Of a stretch of 64,000 nt of DNA, positions 16,747 to 23,244 are shown piece by piece. This DNA is from an uncultured Porphyromonadaceae bacterium (lineage in GTDB: Bacteria; Bacteroidota; Bacteroidia; Bacteroidales; Muribaculaceae), in assembly GCA_905198125.1 (NCBI GenBank), contig CAJKBH010000017.1:1-64000 (forward strand). The letters run 5' to 3'. The position numbers were made by a program, and so were the translations under genes. Below the pieces are notes generated by a model, which made no database searches, was not told where the DNA came from, and worked only from the letters and a program-made list of their open reading frames with translations. Position 1 is the first letter of the stretch; each line of letters begins with the position of its first letter.

Positions 16747-17796
16747 TTAGCAGAATTTTTCGAGGAAAGCCTTAGAGGCTGCAATTCCTTCGGCCTCGGA
16801 AACAGGGGCATAAGGATCGGGCTCCTTTTTCTTGGACTCTACGACTGCCGATGTGGGGGCGGCTGGTTCCTTACGGAGTTCGGAGATTGTCTGGTCACGC
16901 TCGGCAAGCTGCTGCTTGAGCTGAGCGATTTCCGCGTCCTTGTCGGATTGGGCGGGCGCCTGGGCCGGGGTGGTGGGCTGCTGAACAGTCTGCTGTTCGG
17001 GCTGAGCGGGAGCGGCAGACTGCGGCTCCTGCGTCTGGGTGGGTTCTGTATTCATGGACTGAAAAAATTCGGTATCGGAATCAGACACCGGCTCCTCGGG
17101 TGCGGAGTCTGATTCCGAATCCTGGTGATTTAATGATCTGAGAAATTCGAGAAAACGGTTGAACATCGAGCCTTTCTTCCCCTTGAAGCCGGGAGGGAGC
17201 GGCATGCCGGCCGATGACATGGCGGCTGCAGTCGACTCGGTCAGGGGTTCCTTGTCTTCCTCATCGTCGGTAATCTCGTCGACAAATCCCCAATCGAGAG
17301 CCTCACGGGCGGTAAGCCACGTGTCCTTGCTCATGAGCTGCAGAAGTTCCTCCTTGGACTTCTTGCAGCGACGGGCATAGAGCCCGGCGACAACCGTGTC
17401 GAGTGTCTGCTGATCCTCCTTCTGCTTTTCCAACTGCTTGATGTGCTCGTCAAGTTGGTCGGCGTTCATGTAATCCCACGCGAATACGATGCTTGAACAG
17501 CGGTGAACGAGAAAGGCGGCGTCTGCGTCAATGGTGATTTTCTTGGCACCCATCGCAGCGATGGTAGCCGCTGATGCAGACTCTCCGATGAAGTGTACGT
17601 GAACGTTACCGTGAATCTTGAAAAGCGAGGATATGGTGAGACCCTCGTGCGTATACCCGCCGAGGGAATTGATCAGAACGTGGACTTCGGTATCCTTATA
17701 CTTGTCAAGGATCCAGTTGACCATGTCCGAGGTGAAGTTTCCCAGATATCGGGAACCGACTTCACCCTTGAGAAAAATATGAAAATTCTTGGGCAT
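16747..17796 (-). CDS. ClpP-like prohead protease fused to a scaffold-like C-terminus
   Basis: Residues 1 to about 185 form a ClpP/S14 peptidase: nucleophile Ser75 in GESASAATIAAMG and His98 in FLVHRCSS, with the typical strand HVLINSLGG before them. After about residue 185 the protein turns acidic, then rich in Gln, Pro and Ala (PTQTQEPQSAAPAQPEQQ), and ends with a coiled coil (DKDAEIAQLKQQLAERDQ). Protease plus scaffold in one chain is known for several phages; the scaffold is removed as the capsid matures. It sits 24 bases before the capsid gene. Confidence 0.88.
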   Translation of the reverse strand: MPKNFHIFLKGEVGSRYLGNFTSDMVNWILDKYKDTEVHVLINSLGGYTHEGLTISSLFKIHGNVHVHFIGESASAATIAAMGAKKITIDADAAFLVHRCSSIVFAWDYMNADQLDEHIKQLEKQKEDQQTLDTVVAGLYARRCKKSKEELLQLMSKDTWLTAREALDWGFVDEITDDEEDKEPLTESTAAAMSSAGMPLPPGFKGKKGSMFNRFLEFLRSLNHQDSESDSAPEEPVSDSDTEFFQSMNTEPTQTQEPQSAAPAQPEQQTVQQPTTPAQAPAQSDKDAEIAQLKQQLAERDQTISELRKEPAAPTSAVVESKKKEPDPYAPVSEAEGIAASKAFLEKFC

Positions 17797-17852
17797 AGTT
17801 CGGTAAAGAATTATGCCACAAAAATAAGATACTCAAGAGGGGGTAAAAAAGA

Positions 17853-18266
17853 CTATAAAATGCAGGGGAGGACTGATTTCAGGGCTACATGTGTAATTTT
17901 ATATGTCCGGACGGCAGCATCACCGGCTGGGGAACCGGTGGATTCCGTGTATTCGACCTGCGGATATTTCGGTTCTCTTGATCCGATAAGAAATTGTCGG
18001 CCGGAAGCTACCGTGACGATGAATGCGATGCGGCGCCCTTCGGGGATTATGTCAGATGTTTTGAATTCCAATGTTGCCTTCTCCTGACGGCATCCGGATG
18101 ACAATGTCCCTGACCATTGACATTTCGGGATGTCATAAAAATTGATTTCCACGGCAGGTACGGCGAGATCGATTGTCGCGCCGGTAATCGACTGCTGCAT
18201 GACGTGTGGCTGCAAATTTTCGCAGTCCGTATAACAGATGGAAATGATGCCGGGGAGTGTGTTCAT
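17853..18266 (-). CDS. hypothetical phage structural protein
   Basis: The protein has 137 residues, starting MNTLPGIISICYTDCENL. Beta-rich (KATLEFKTSDIIPEGRRIAFIVTVASG) with several cysteines in the first half. Second gene of the late operon, upstream of the protease. No family recognised; a minor head or tail component is the most likely role from context. Confidence 0.5.
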   Translation of the reverse strand: MNTLPGIISICYTDCENLQPHVMQQSITGATIDLAVPAVEINFYDIPKCQWSGTLSSGCRQEKATLEFKTSDIIPEGRRIAFIVTVASGRQFLIGSREPKYPQVEYTESTGSPAGDAAVRTYKITHVALKSVLPCIL

Positions 18267-18364
18267 AAGTCAGGGGTTTGGGGTGGTGGGCGTTTTGGTG
18301 CAGTTTGGTACCATTTGGGCGTTTTGGTCTGTGTGGTAATTTGGAGGTTTGTAGTCAACGGGAA

Positions 18365-18835
18365 TTAACATACGTTAACATTGGCCTTTGACGACTTGTC
18401 GCGCAGCCGTTTGAACATCTGGCGGATCGTCTCCCAGTTTTTCTCGGTCGGCTCGATGCCGTGCTTGGCCATGAAAGCGTAAATTATATCCGTGATGACA
18501 ACGTCACGGATATAGAAGCATGAAAGCTCGCGGTCGACAAGTGTTTTGAAATTTCGTTTGATGGCCGACACCAGAGCCTTTTCGCCTTCGGGGATCAGGA
18601 AATTGTGCGAATCCGGGTTCATGCCTTTAAAGGTGGGCACCTCGATTGGAAGTAAACCCATGACGTCACCTTCGACGTAATCGGCGGGGCGTCGGCGTAG
18701 AAACCGCGAGAGTATTGAGTGGCAGTTTGAGCCACGCTCGAATTCAACACGTTTAAGGCCTTGGTTCCAGAAATCGTGACGGAGCCACTGATCGAGATAG
18801 TCCGGCACTTTGATGTAGATGTTGTACTGCGACAT
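18365..18835 (-). CDS. hypothetical protein, first gene of the late operon
   Basis: This 156-residue protein starts at MSQYNIYIKVPDYLDQWL; an in-frame ATG 48 bases upstream lies at the promoter and is unlikely. It contains a helix-rich C-terminus (KNWETIRQMFKRLRDKSS) with a DNA-binding-like basic character. A strong Bacteroidetes-type promoter lies 26 bases upstream. It is transcribed away from the origin-like locus. Function unknown: a late regulator is possible because of its lead position. Confidence 0.6.
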   Translation of the reverse strand: MSQYNIYIKVPDYLDQWLRHDFWNQGLKRVEFERGSNCHSILSRFLRRRPADYVEGDVMGLLPIEVPTFKGMNPDSHNFLIPEGEKALVSAIKRNFKTLVDRELSCFYIRDVVITDIIYAFMAKHGIEPTEKNWETIRQMFKRLRDKSSKANVNVC

Positions 18836-18860
18836 AAAAAGCACGTTCTGAATTATGTTG

Positions 18861-18893
18861 CAAATATAGCACAAAATAACCAAAAGTGTGCAA
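18861..18893 (-). promoter_or_regulatory. late-operon promoter
   Basis: On the minus strand TTGC, 21 bases, TATATTTG match the Bacteroides -33/-7 pattern (the -7 box is perfect). It points into the gene at 18835 and is the only strong promoter seen before the capsid genes. Confidence 0.6.
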
Positions 18894-18974
18894 TAAATAT
18901 TAACAAAACGAGAAATTATATTAACAATTACAGAAAATTCTTCGGACTAACCCCACATTTTTTTGAATGCTGGC

Positions 18975-19165
18975 GTACTGATGGCACATAATCCGCAATT
19001 ATTCAGAGCATTATATCAGTACAAACGGCTTTGAAAAATTGTACTGTAATTGTACTTTCCGCAATAAAGTTTGTACTACTGTGCTGCCGTACTTGAAAGT
19101 ACTGTTTTTGTACTTTTGTAAATTATTGATTTACAAATGTTAACCACCTTTTAGTACAATAGTAC
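18975..19165. repeat. iteron-like cluster of ten GTAC motifs
   Basis: GTAC occurs at 18975, 19019, 19041, 19052, 19073, 19089, 19099, 19110, 19154 and 19162, mostly within TTGTACT or AAGTACT. Fewer than one is expected in this length. Many gaps are 10-11, 21-22 or 44 bases, which puts them on one face of the helix. Three further GTACs lie at 19486-19499. This resembles replication-initiator or operator iterons in AT-rich sequence. Confidence 0.7.
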
Positions 19166-19213
19166 TCTATTTTTACACTTATCGCCCACAAGAAAAATAA
19201 ATAATTATAGAAT

Positions 19214-19229
19214 TGTTCCACGTGGAACA
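19214..19229. promoter_or_regulatory. perfect parS (ParB-binding) site
   Basis: The 16-base palindrome TGTTCCACGTGGAACA fits the bacterial chromosomal parS consensus (TGTTnCACGTGnAACA) at every position. It lies in the gene-free locus between the GTAC cluster and DnaA boxes. No ParA or ParB gene is present in the window, so any ParB would come from the host. Confidence 0.85.
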
Positions 19230-19287
19230 TAAATATTTGAAAAACAACAACATACCCGATAACAGAGGGCGAAAACAGGCGAATGTC

Positions 19288-19385
19288 CCCCGCGCCCCCC
19301 TGCCGATGGTCGTATTCGGATTGTACTCCGGTGCAGGAGTGCGAAAGCACCCAACCTTCCGAAACCATTGCATAGGGGCGCGGGG
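19288..19385. other. folded GC-rich element closed by an 11-bp inverted repeat
   Basis: CCCCGCGCCCC (19288-19298) pairs exactly with GGGGCGCGGGG (19375-19385). Inside are CCTGC/GCAGG (19299-19303 with 19333-19337) and GTGC-GAAA-GCAC (19339-19350), a hairpin with a GNRA loop. The whole would fold into a branched structure in single-stranded DNA or RNA. It interrupts otherwise AT-rich sequence. A single-strand initiation site or a structured RNA are both possible. Confidence 0.55.
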
Positions 19386-19397
19386 AGCGGTGCAAGG

Positions 19398-19429
19398 TTA
19401 TCGACAAAGTGTGAATAACTTGTTCATAA
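19398..19429. promoter_or_regulatory. cluster of DnaA-box-like sequences
   Basis: TTATCGACA (19398-19406) differs by one base from the DnaA consensus TTATNCACA; TGTGAATAA (19410-19418) is an exact box in reverse; TGTTCATAA (19421-19429) is a one-mismatch reverse box. Three within 32 bases, next to parS and iteron-like repeats, suggest an origin. Confidence 0.6.
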
Positions 19430-19433
19430 ATAG

Positions 19434-19465
19434 TTTGCTATATCGATTGACAAACGCTAACTTTG
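19434..19465 (+). promoter_or_regulatory. promoter inside the origin-like locus
   Basis: TTTG at 19434-19437, 20 bases, TAACTTTG at 19458-19465: an exact Bacteroides-type promoter on the strand opposite to the surrounding genes. The RNA would start near 19472 and run about 145 nt to the hairpin at 19581-19615. No good reading frame follows, so a regulatory or priming RNA is possible. Confidence 0.6.
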
Positions 19466-19580
19466 CAGTTATAATGGTCGCTTATGTACGTGTACGTACG
19501 TGAGAAAAACATTATATATAGGTTTTGTGATATCAGGTTAGTTTCAAGGTATACATTACCACAAGAAGTTCACATAAAAT

Positions 19581-19615
19581 AAGAGCCGTCGCTGCGTGAT
19601 GCAGTGGCGGCTCTT
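19581..19615. terminator. hairpin terminator, probably bidirectional
   Basis: AAGAGCCGTCGCTGC (19581-19595) pairs with 19601-19615 over the full 15 bases, with G-T wobbles. On the minus strand TTATTTTATG follows, so it would end the four-gene small operon; it could also stop the plus-strand RNA started at about 19472. Confidence 0.55.
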
Positions 19616-19669
19616 GATTAAATACCTCAGACGATGTTAAGAATACCTCATACGGCTCTTGAAATTACC

Positions 19670-19987
19670 TCAGTCGGCACGTGGCCCACGTTGACGCATC
19701 ATCCATCCGAAGGATCCGGAATTGTTGCGTCCCGGGCGATACCCTTCACGGATCAGTACGTGGTTTACCGCGTCCGGGTCGAGGTCCGCCATGTCGGCCA
19801 GCTCGTTTATTATGTCGGCGGTGGTGATGATGACTACTCCCGGGCCGAATGTGTCGGCCGGAGCATAACGTTTGATGTATTCCTCTACGATGATTGTGTT
19901 CGTATTCTGGCCGGGAGAATCCTCGTCTTTGCGGACCTCCGGCAGAATGCCGAGGGCTTTCTTGATCTTGTGACTTGACATACTCAT
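19670..19987 (-). CDS. small phage protein with an extended Shine-Dalgarno
   Basis: The product has 105 residues, acidic in the middle (VITTADIINELADMADLDPDAV) and basic at the end (YRPGRNNSGSFGWMMRQRGPRAD). The middle helices resemble a small helix-turn-helix. The start is fixed by a ten-base AAGGAGGTGA match to the 16S rRNA 3' end, five bases before ATG, just after the stop of the preceding gene. Last gene of a four-gene operon that ends at the hairpin before the origin-like locus. Function unknown. Confidence 0.65.
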   Translation of the reverse strand: MSMSSHKIKKALGILPEVRKDEDSPGQNTNTIIVEEYIKRYAPADTFGPGVVIITTADIINELADMADLDPDAVNHVLIREGYRPGRNNSGSFGWMMRQRGPRAD

Positions 19988-20001
19988 TTGTCACCTCCTT
20001 C

Positions 20002-20238
20002 CTATTGCTGTTCGGCCACATCCTGATGACCGATGCCGTTCATCCGGATATAAGTTCCGAGTATGTTGTGGAGAGATACCAGGTCGGCGGCGTCCTCGAA
20101 GCGGATACGTCCGAGTGCTGAGATCTCGTCTGCCGTGTCTATGATGGCCGCGATCTCGTACTGCTCGCATTCCGGCATTCCGGCGGCGTTAAAGCTCATT
20201 ACCTTGGCGATGGTAATGTCGGGGATATTGCGGCTCAT
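20002..20238 (-). CDS. small phage protein with an extended Shine-Dalgarno
   Basis: This 78-residue protein (MSRNIPDITIAKVMSFNA) is mostly helical, with no recognised family. Its ATG overlaps the previous stop as ATGA, and AAGGAGGTGA stands five bases before it, inside the last codons of the upstream gene (KGGDQ-stop). Coupled translation is very likely. Confidence 0.65.
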   Translation of the reverse strand: MSRNIPDITIAKVMSFNAAGMPECEQYEIAAIIDTADEISALGRIRFEDAADLVSLHNILGTYIRMNGIGHQDVAEQQ

Positions 20239-20465
20239 TGGTCACCTCCTTTCTCGACCGGATGAACGATGTAGTCGAATACCGTGGTAACGCATACCGG
20301 GCCGATTTTGCCACGCTCTACGAGGTAATTTGCGAGATCATAGGTGGTGAGTCCGGATTTAAGTACACGGTCAACAAAATATGCAACATTGCCGTTCGTG
20401 CGCTCCCAGTTCTGCTCTATGTCGCGGATTACGCAGTTGAGCAGATCTTCAGTGAATCCCATCAT
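20235..20465 (-). CDS. small phage protein with an extended Shine-Dalgarno
   Basis: The product has 76 residues (MMGFTEDLLNCVIRDIEQNW). The middle, FVDRVLKSGLTTYDLANYLVERG, looks like a helix-turn-helix. Two consecutive ATGs are possible starts; the first overlaps the preceding stop. AAGGAGGTGA lies five bases upstream, again inside the end of the previous gene (EGGDA-stop). Its own end (KGGDQ) carries the same signal for the next gene. Confidence 0.65.
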   Translation of the reverse strand: MMGFTEDLLNCVIRDIEQNWERTNGNVAYFVDRVLKSGLTTYDLANYLVERGKIGPVCVTTVFDYIVHPVEKGGDQ

Positions 20466-20719
20466 GCGTCACCTCCTTCCTGGTATTCGGTGGCGATGTA
20501 GACGAATCCGAGGGCGACGAGGGCCGCCGAGTAGGTGAGGGGATTGGAGGCCAGAGCGACACCGGCGACCGAGAGGGCGGCGCTGATGGTGGCGAAGGTT
20601 ACAGACTTGCGGCGTGCGAGTGAGATAGCACAGGCGCACATTTTCCGTACATCTATAGCACGGAGGGCGCGAGAAGCGCGGACTGCGGGCGCATGGCTCA
20701 AAGATAATGCTTGATTCAT
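20462..20719 (-). CDS. small membrane-associated phage protein, first gene of the small operon
   Basis: From the ATG giving MNQALSLSHAP the product has 85 residues, with a basic N-terminal half and two weak hydrophobic stretches (SVTFATISAALSVAGVALASN; YSAALVALGFVYIA). A longer frame back to 20863 is open, but its extra 48 codons coincide with the interleaved inverted repeats, so the shorter start is favoured. The end (YQEGGDA) encodes the ribosome site of the next gene. This gene itself has no Shine-Dalgarno. Function unknown. Confidence 0.55.
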   Translation of the reverse strand: MNQALSLSHAPAVRASRALRAIDVRKMCACAISLARRKSVTFATISAALSVAGVALASNPLTYSAALVALGFVYIATEYQEGGDA

Positions 20720-20947
20720 GATTCCTGGCATTATGAGTTTGTTAGCTATTGGCAGGCTTATAAAAACGGCTGCCATTCCGTTGCTAACAAACTCATAATG
20801 CCTGTTCCCGTAGGAAGGATATAAAGTTTCGGAATGGCAGCCTATGACGGTTGCGTATGTCATCCGGGCATAAAAAAAGCCCGAAAGTATGTCGAGCGTC
20901 TAAACCTCCGCTCACGGTAACAGACAAACTGTTATGAGTATGTTAGC
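20720..20947 (-). promoter_or_regulatory. structured leader with interleaved inverted repeats
   Basis: Reading along the minus strand, segment B (20842-20830, 13 bases) is complementary to B' (20780-20768), and segment C (20802-20783, 20 bases) is perfectly complementary to C' (20746-20727). The order B-C-B'-C' means that the two helices exclude each other or form a pseudoknot. C' ends seven bases before the start codon. A near copy of C' (20947-20932) lies at the predicted RNA 5' end and could also pair with C. Small hairpins GCCCG/CGGGC and AACAG/CTGTT lie between. This looks like an RNA switch controlling the small-gene operon. Confidence 0.55.
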
Positions 20948-20951
20948 ACTG

Positions 20952-20982
20952 CAAAATTCGTAATTATTTTTGAATTGTGCAA
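20952..20982 (-). promoter_or_regulatory. probable promoter of the structured leader
   Basis: On the minus strand TTGC (20982-20979), 19 bases, GAATTTTG (20959-20952) are close to the Bacteroides consensus; the first base of the -7 box differs. The predicted start is near 20945, at the edge of the first repeat copy. Confidence 0.4.
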
Positions 20983-20999
20983 TACTTTACTGTGTTTTT

Positions 21000-21530
21000 T
21001 TAGAAAAACATTACAGTGTCGATTGTTTCTCCATTCTTGAGCTTTGAGATCTTTGATTTGTTGGCGAGATATGGAGTATTGCCCCGTTCGTAGTCAAAAG
21101 TTATTTCGACCGTATCTTCAACCCCTATTGTATAAAAGATCTTTTCCGGGAATTCCTTATGATACCCGTCGGAGCCATCGCCCAGGGTAGTCCATCTATT
21201 AAGCCCCAAAGCCTCGATCAATGGTGCTGAATTTAGTGAGACAAGCAGACCGCCATCTACCATAGAGCATGGAAAATACTTCTGTGTGACGTCGTGATGT
21301 TCAATCTTTGTTACCTTCCATTTTATTTTACGGCCGGTCTTAGGACTGATTCCGTCTTCCCTCTCTCTCTTAAAAGATGTCGAGTATATAGTTATACCAA
21401 CTTTTATGATCTCCGGGGCATCGAAAAGCGATTCCTGTACAAACGGAATGAACAGTGATGCATGATGGCAATAGGCTTCTCCGAATGCCTTTGCCCAGGT
21501 TATATCGAGCCTATGTCTGGTATTATCCAT
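21000..21530 (-). CDS. hypothetical phage protein
   Basis: The 176-residue protein (MDNTRHRLDITWAKAFGEAY) has a beta-rich middle with a conserved-looking loop SPKTGRKIKWKVTKIEHHD. It follows the exonuclease gene by one base, so it is co-expressed. It contains no catalytic motif I recognise. A partner of the exonuclease is a guess from position. Confidence 0.5.
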   Translation of the reverse strand: MDNTRHRLDITWAKAFGEAYCHHASLFIPFVQESLFDAPEIIKVGITIYSTSFKREREDGISPKTGRKIKWKVTKIEHHDVTQKYFPCSMVDGGLLVSLNSAPLIEALGLNRWTTLGDGSDGYHKEFPEKIFYTIGVEDTVEITFDYERGNTPYLANKSKISKLKNGETIDTVMFF

Positions 21531-21531
21531 T

Positions 21532-22383
21532 TTACGAGAGTATTTTGATTAGTTCTGGTTCGTATATGATGCGGATGTCATAACCCTGGTCGCGGAGATC
21601 CTGGATTTTCTTCAGCTTCGCCGGCCCTGCACCGTCTCCAATGACAACGATATCGGTTTTCTTGGAAATCGATGTGTTGATGTCAGCTCCGAGACCCTGA
21701 AGCATTCGGCCGAGGTCATTGCGGTTCGGGTATTGCGTAAATACGCCTGTAATGACTGTTCGGGCGTGGAAGAATGGCGTGTCCTGGTTCATGACCAATT
21801 CGTCATCGAGCGGATCGAGCGTGGCATGGTCATATTTCTTGGCTTCCATTTGGATAAACACCGATTTAAGGCTACCCTTGAACGTATTGATCGGGATTCG
21901 ACCGTTCTCGGCCAGGAAGATGTTGGCGCATGCCATGGCGTCGTCGAGGGCGTCGTGATGGTGGCCCATGTCGATACCGTGTTTACGGCAAGCTTCCTCC
22001 AGAGAGAGGCCTGTCAGCTGATAGGTACAGACGAAGCGGTATTTGCCCGGCTTGTCTGTGCAACAATAGGTATCCATCTGGCAGTTCCAGACTGAGTGGT
22101 CAAATTCGGCGTTGTGCGCCACAAGAATGTCATCGCCTACTATCTTACTAATTGTCGGCCATAACTCCAGGAAAGAAGGCGCGGAGGCCACCATTTCGCG
22201 CGTTATTCCGTGCACTGCAGAATTGTCATGCTCCCTTGTGTCCGGGATGGGATTGATAAGGGAGTAGAAGCGTTGCGTGATGTGTCCGTCGACGACTTTC
22301 ACGAGTCCGATGGCGCAGGCGCTTGTGCGCTCGGCTGTCATTGTCTCGAAGTCAATGGCGGTAAAAGAATCCGTTCTGTCCAT
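21532..22383 (-). CDS. DnaQ-family 3'-5' exonuclease with a C-terminal BRCT domain
   Basis: The start chosen is MDRTDSFTAIDFETM (283 residues); an upstream ATG adds 23 residues inside the lipoprotein gene. Catalytic residues of the DEDDh class are visible: D and E of AIDFET, D of HNAEFDH, and the H/D pair of MGHHHDALDDAMA. From about residue 205 a BRCT-like domain follows (ARTVITGVFTQYPNRND; SKKTDIVVIGDG; KIIYEPELIKIL), as in a group of bacterial exonucleases and in NAD-dependent ligase. Likely processes DNA ends in phage replication or repair. Confidence 0.88.
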   Translation of the reverse strand: MDRTDSFTAIDFETMTAERTSACAIGLVKVVDGHITQRFYSLINPIPDTREHDNSAVHGITREMVASAPSFLELWPTISKIVGDDILVAHNAEFDHSVWNCQMDTYCCTDKPGKYRFVCTYQLTGLSLEEACRKHGIDMGHHHDALDDAMACANIFLAENGRIPINTFKGSLKSVFIQMEAKKYDHATLDPLDDELVMNQDTPFFHARTVITGVFTQYPNRNDLGRMLQGLGADINTSISKKTDIVVIGDGAGPAKLKKIQDLRDQGYDIRIIYEPELIKILS

Positions 22384-22393
22384 GATGTAGAGG

Positions 22394-22849
22394 CTATTTA
22401 CGCTTGATGACCATTCCGGAAACTGTAACAGTTGTAGTGCCGATATTATCAAATTTCAGATTGATAATTGCGTTACCGCCCATTTTTGCAGCTTCGTCGA
22501 CGGCTCTTTCAAGGGTGCTTTGATATGTTGCAAACTTCCAGTCCCCGGTCTTATATTTGGGATCAGAGTCTTTTTCATAAGATCCGTATACTCCATCGTC
22601 AACTATGACTTTCTTGGCCGGTTTCTTTTCAGTCTTGACATATCCAGACTCCTGAGTTATGATAATAGAGCCTAACGATTGATAATCTCCGCTGTAGGAA
22701 TTGGATTCTGTCAGCAGGATCTTTCCATTCTGACCGATTGAAAAATAGTCCAGAGTGTTAACGAATGTATGGAACCTGGGTCCGGTAGGCGCGCACCCTG
22801 TGATCGCCGTCATGAGCGCGAGTGTTACGGCGAATAGTAATTTTCTCAT
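22394..22849 (-). CDS. phage-encoded lipoprotein with its own promoter
   Basis: From MRKLLFAVTLALMTAITGC the product is 151 residues with a clear lipoprotein signal (lipid Cys at 19). The body is beta-rich and ends AIINLKFDNIGTTTVTVSGMVIKRK, similar in style to YbjQ/heavy-metal-binding or small envelope lipoproteins. An exact promoter lies 27 bases upstream, so it can be expressed independently of the phage operons. This is the layout of a moron gene. Superinfection exclusion or host envelope change is a plausible but unproven role. Confidence 0.65.
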   Translation of the reverse strand: MRKLLFAVTLALMTAITGCAPTGPRFHTFVNTLDYFSIGQNGKILLTESNSYSGDYQSLGSIIITQESGYVKTEKKPAKKVIVDDGVYGSYEKDSDPKYKTGDWKFATYQSTLERAVDEAAKMGGNAIINLKFDNIGTTTVTVSGMVIKRK

Positions 22850-22875
22850 AGCTGTTATGTGTTGGTTAATGACTG

Positions 22876-22906
22876 CAAATATACGACAAAAACGGAACAC
22901 CGCCAA
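22876..22906 (-). promoter_or_regulatory. promoter of the lipoprotein gene
   Basis: Minus strand TTGG (22906-22903), 19 bases, TATATTTG (22883-22876). The -7 box is perfect. RNA would begin near 22869, twenty bases before the start codon. Confidence 0.65.
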
Positions 22907-22937
22907 GAGAAAAGAATCTGCATGTAGGGGGTATAGG

Positions 22938-22973
22938 GGCAACCATTTCGTTGACATCAACGAAATGGTTGCC
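22938..22973. repeat. perfect 17-bp-stem inverted repeat
   Basis: Bases 22938-22954 are the exact reverse complement of 22957-22973, with CA between them. It lies between the 71-residue gene and the lipoprotein promoter. No T-run follows on the minus strand, so a processing, insulating or protein-binding role is as likely as termination. Confidence 0.8.
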
Positions 22974-23017
22974 TGGATTGATCATAATAGCGTAGGCTGC
23001 GTGTCAAGGCGAGCCTT

Positions 23018-23233
23018 TTAGATGGCTTCCCTCGCTTCCCTCTCTCGCCTCTCCATTTCGGCCTTGGCTTCGGCCTCCGGAATCTCGGCGTAGTTGTCGG
23101 CCGAGTCGCCGACTCCGAGATAGACCCGTTTTGCGAAGTACGCCGATTCGATTGGCTCCCCCTTGTGATAGAGCATGTGTCCCGGTGTGGCGTCAAGCAC
23201 TCTGACCTCTACTGTCTGTTTCTTGATTTCCAT
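23018..23233 (-). CDS. small fibre-associated phage protein, hypothetical
   Basis: The 71-residue protein begins MEIKKQTVEVRVLDATPGH and ends in a strongly charged helix (EAEAKAEMERREREAREAI). It follows the leucine-rich-repeat gene by 11 bases. Short proteins of this style often follow fibre genes in Bacteroidales phages and may act as fibre chaperones; that is inference from position. Confidence 0.55.
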   Translation of the reverse strand: MEIKKQTVEVRVLDATPGHMLYHKGEPIESAYFAKRVYLGVGDSADNYAEIPEAEAKAEMERREREAREAI

Positions 23234-23244
23234 GATGATATATT

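Noticed and set aside
19213..19503. Plus-strand frame starting MFHVEH
   Set aside because: The first codons are simply the translation of the parS palindrome, and the frame runs through the folded GC element and DnaA boxes; no coding character.
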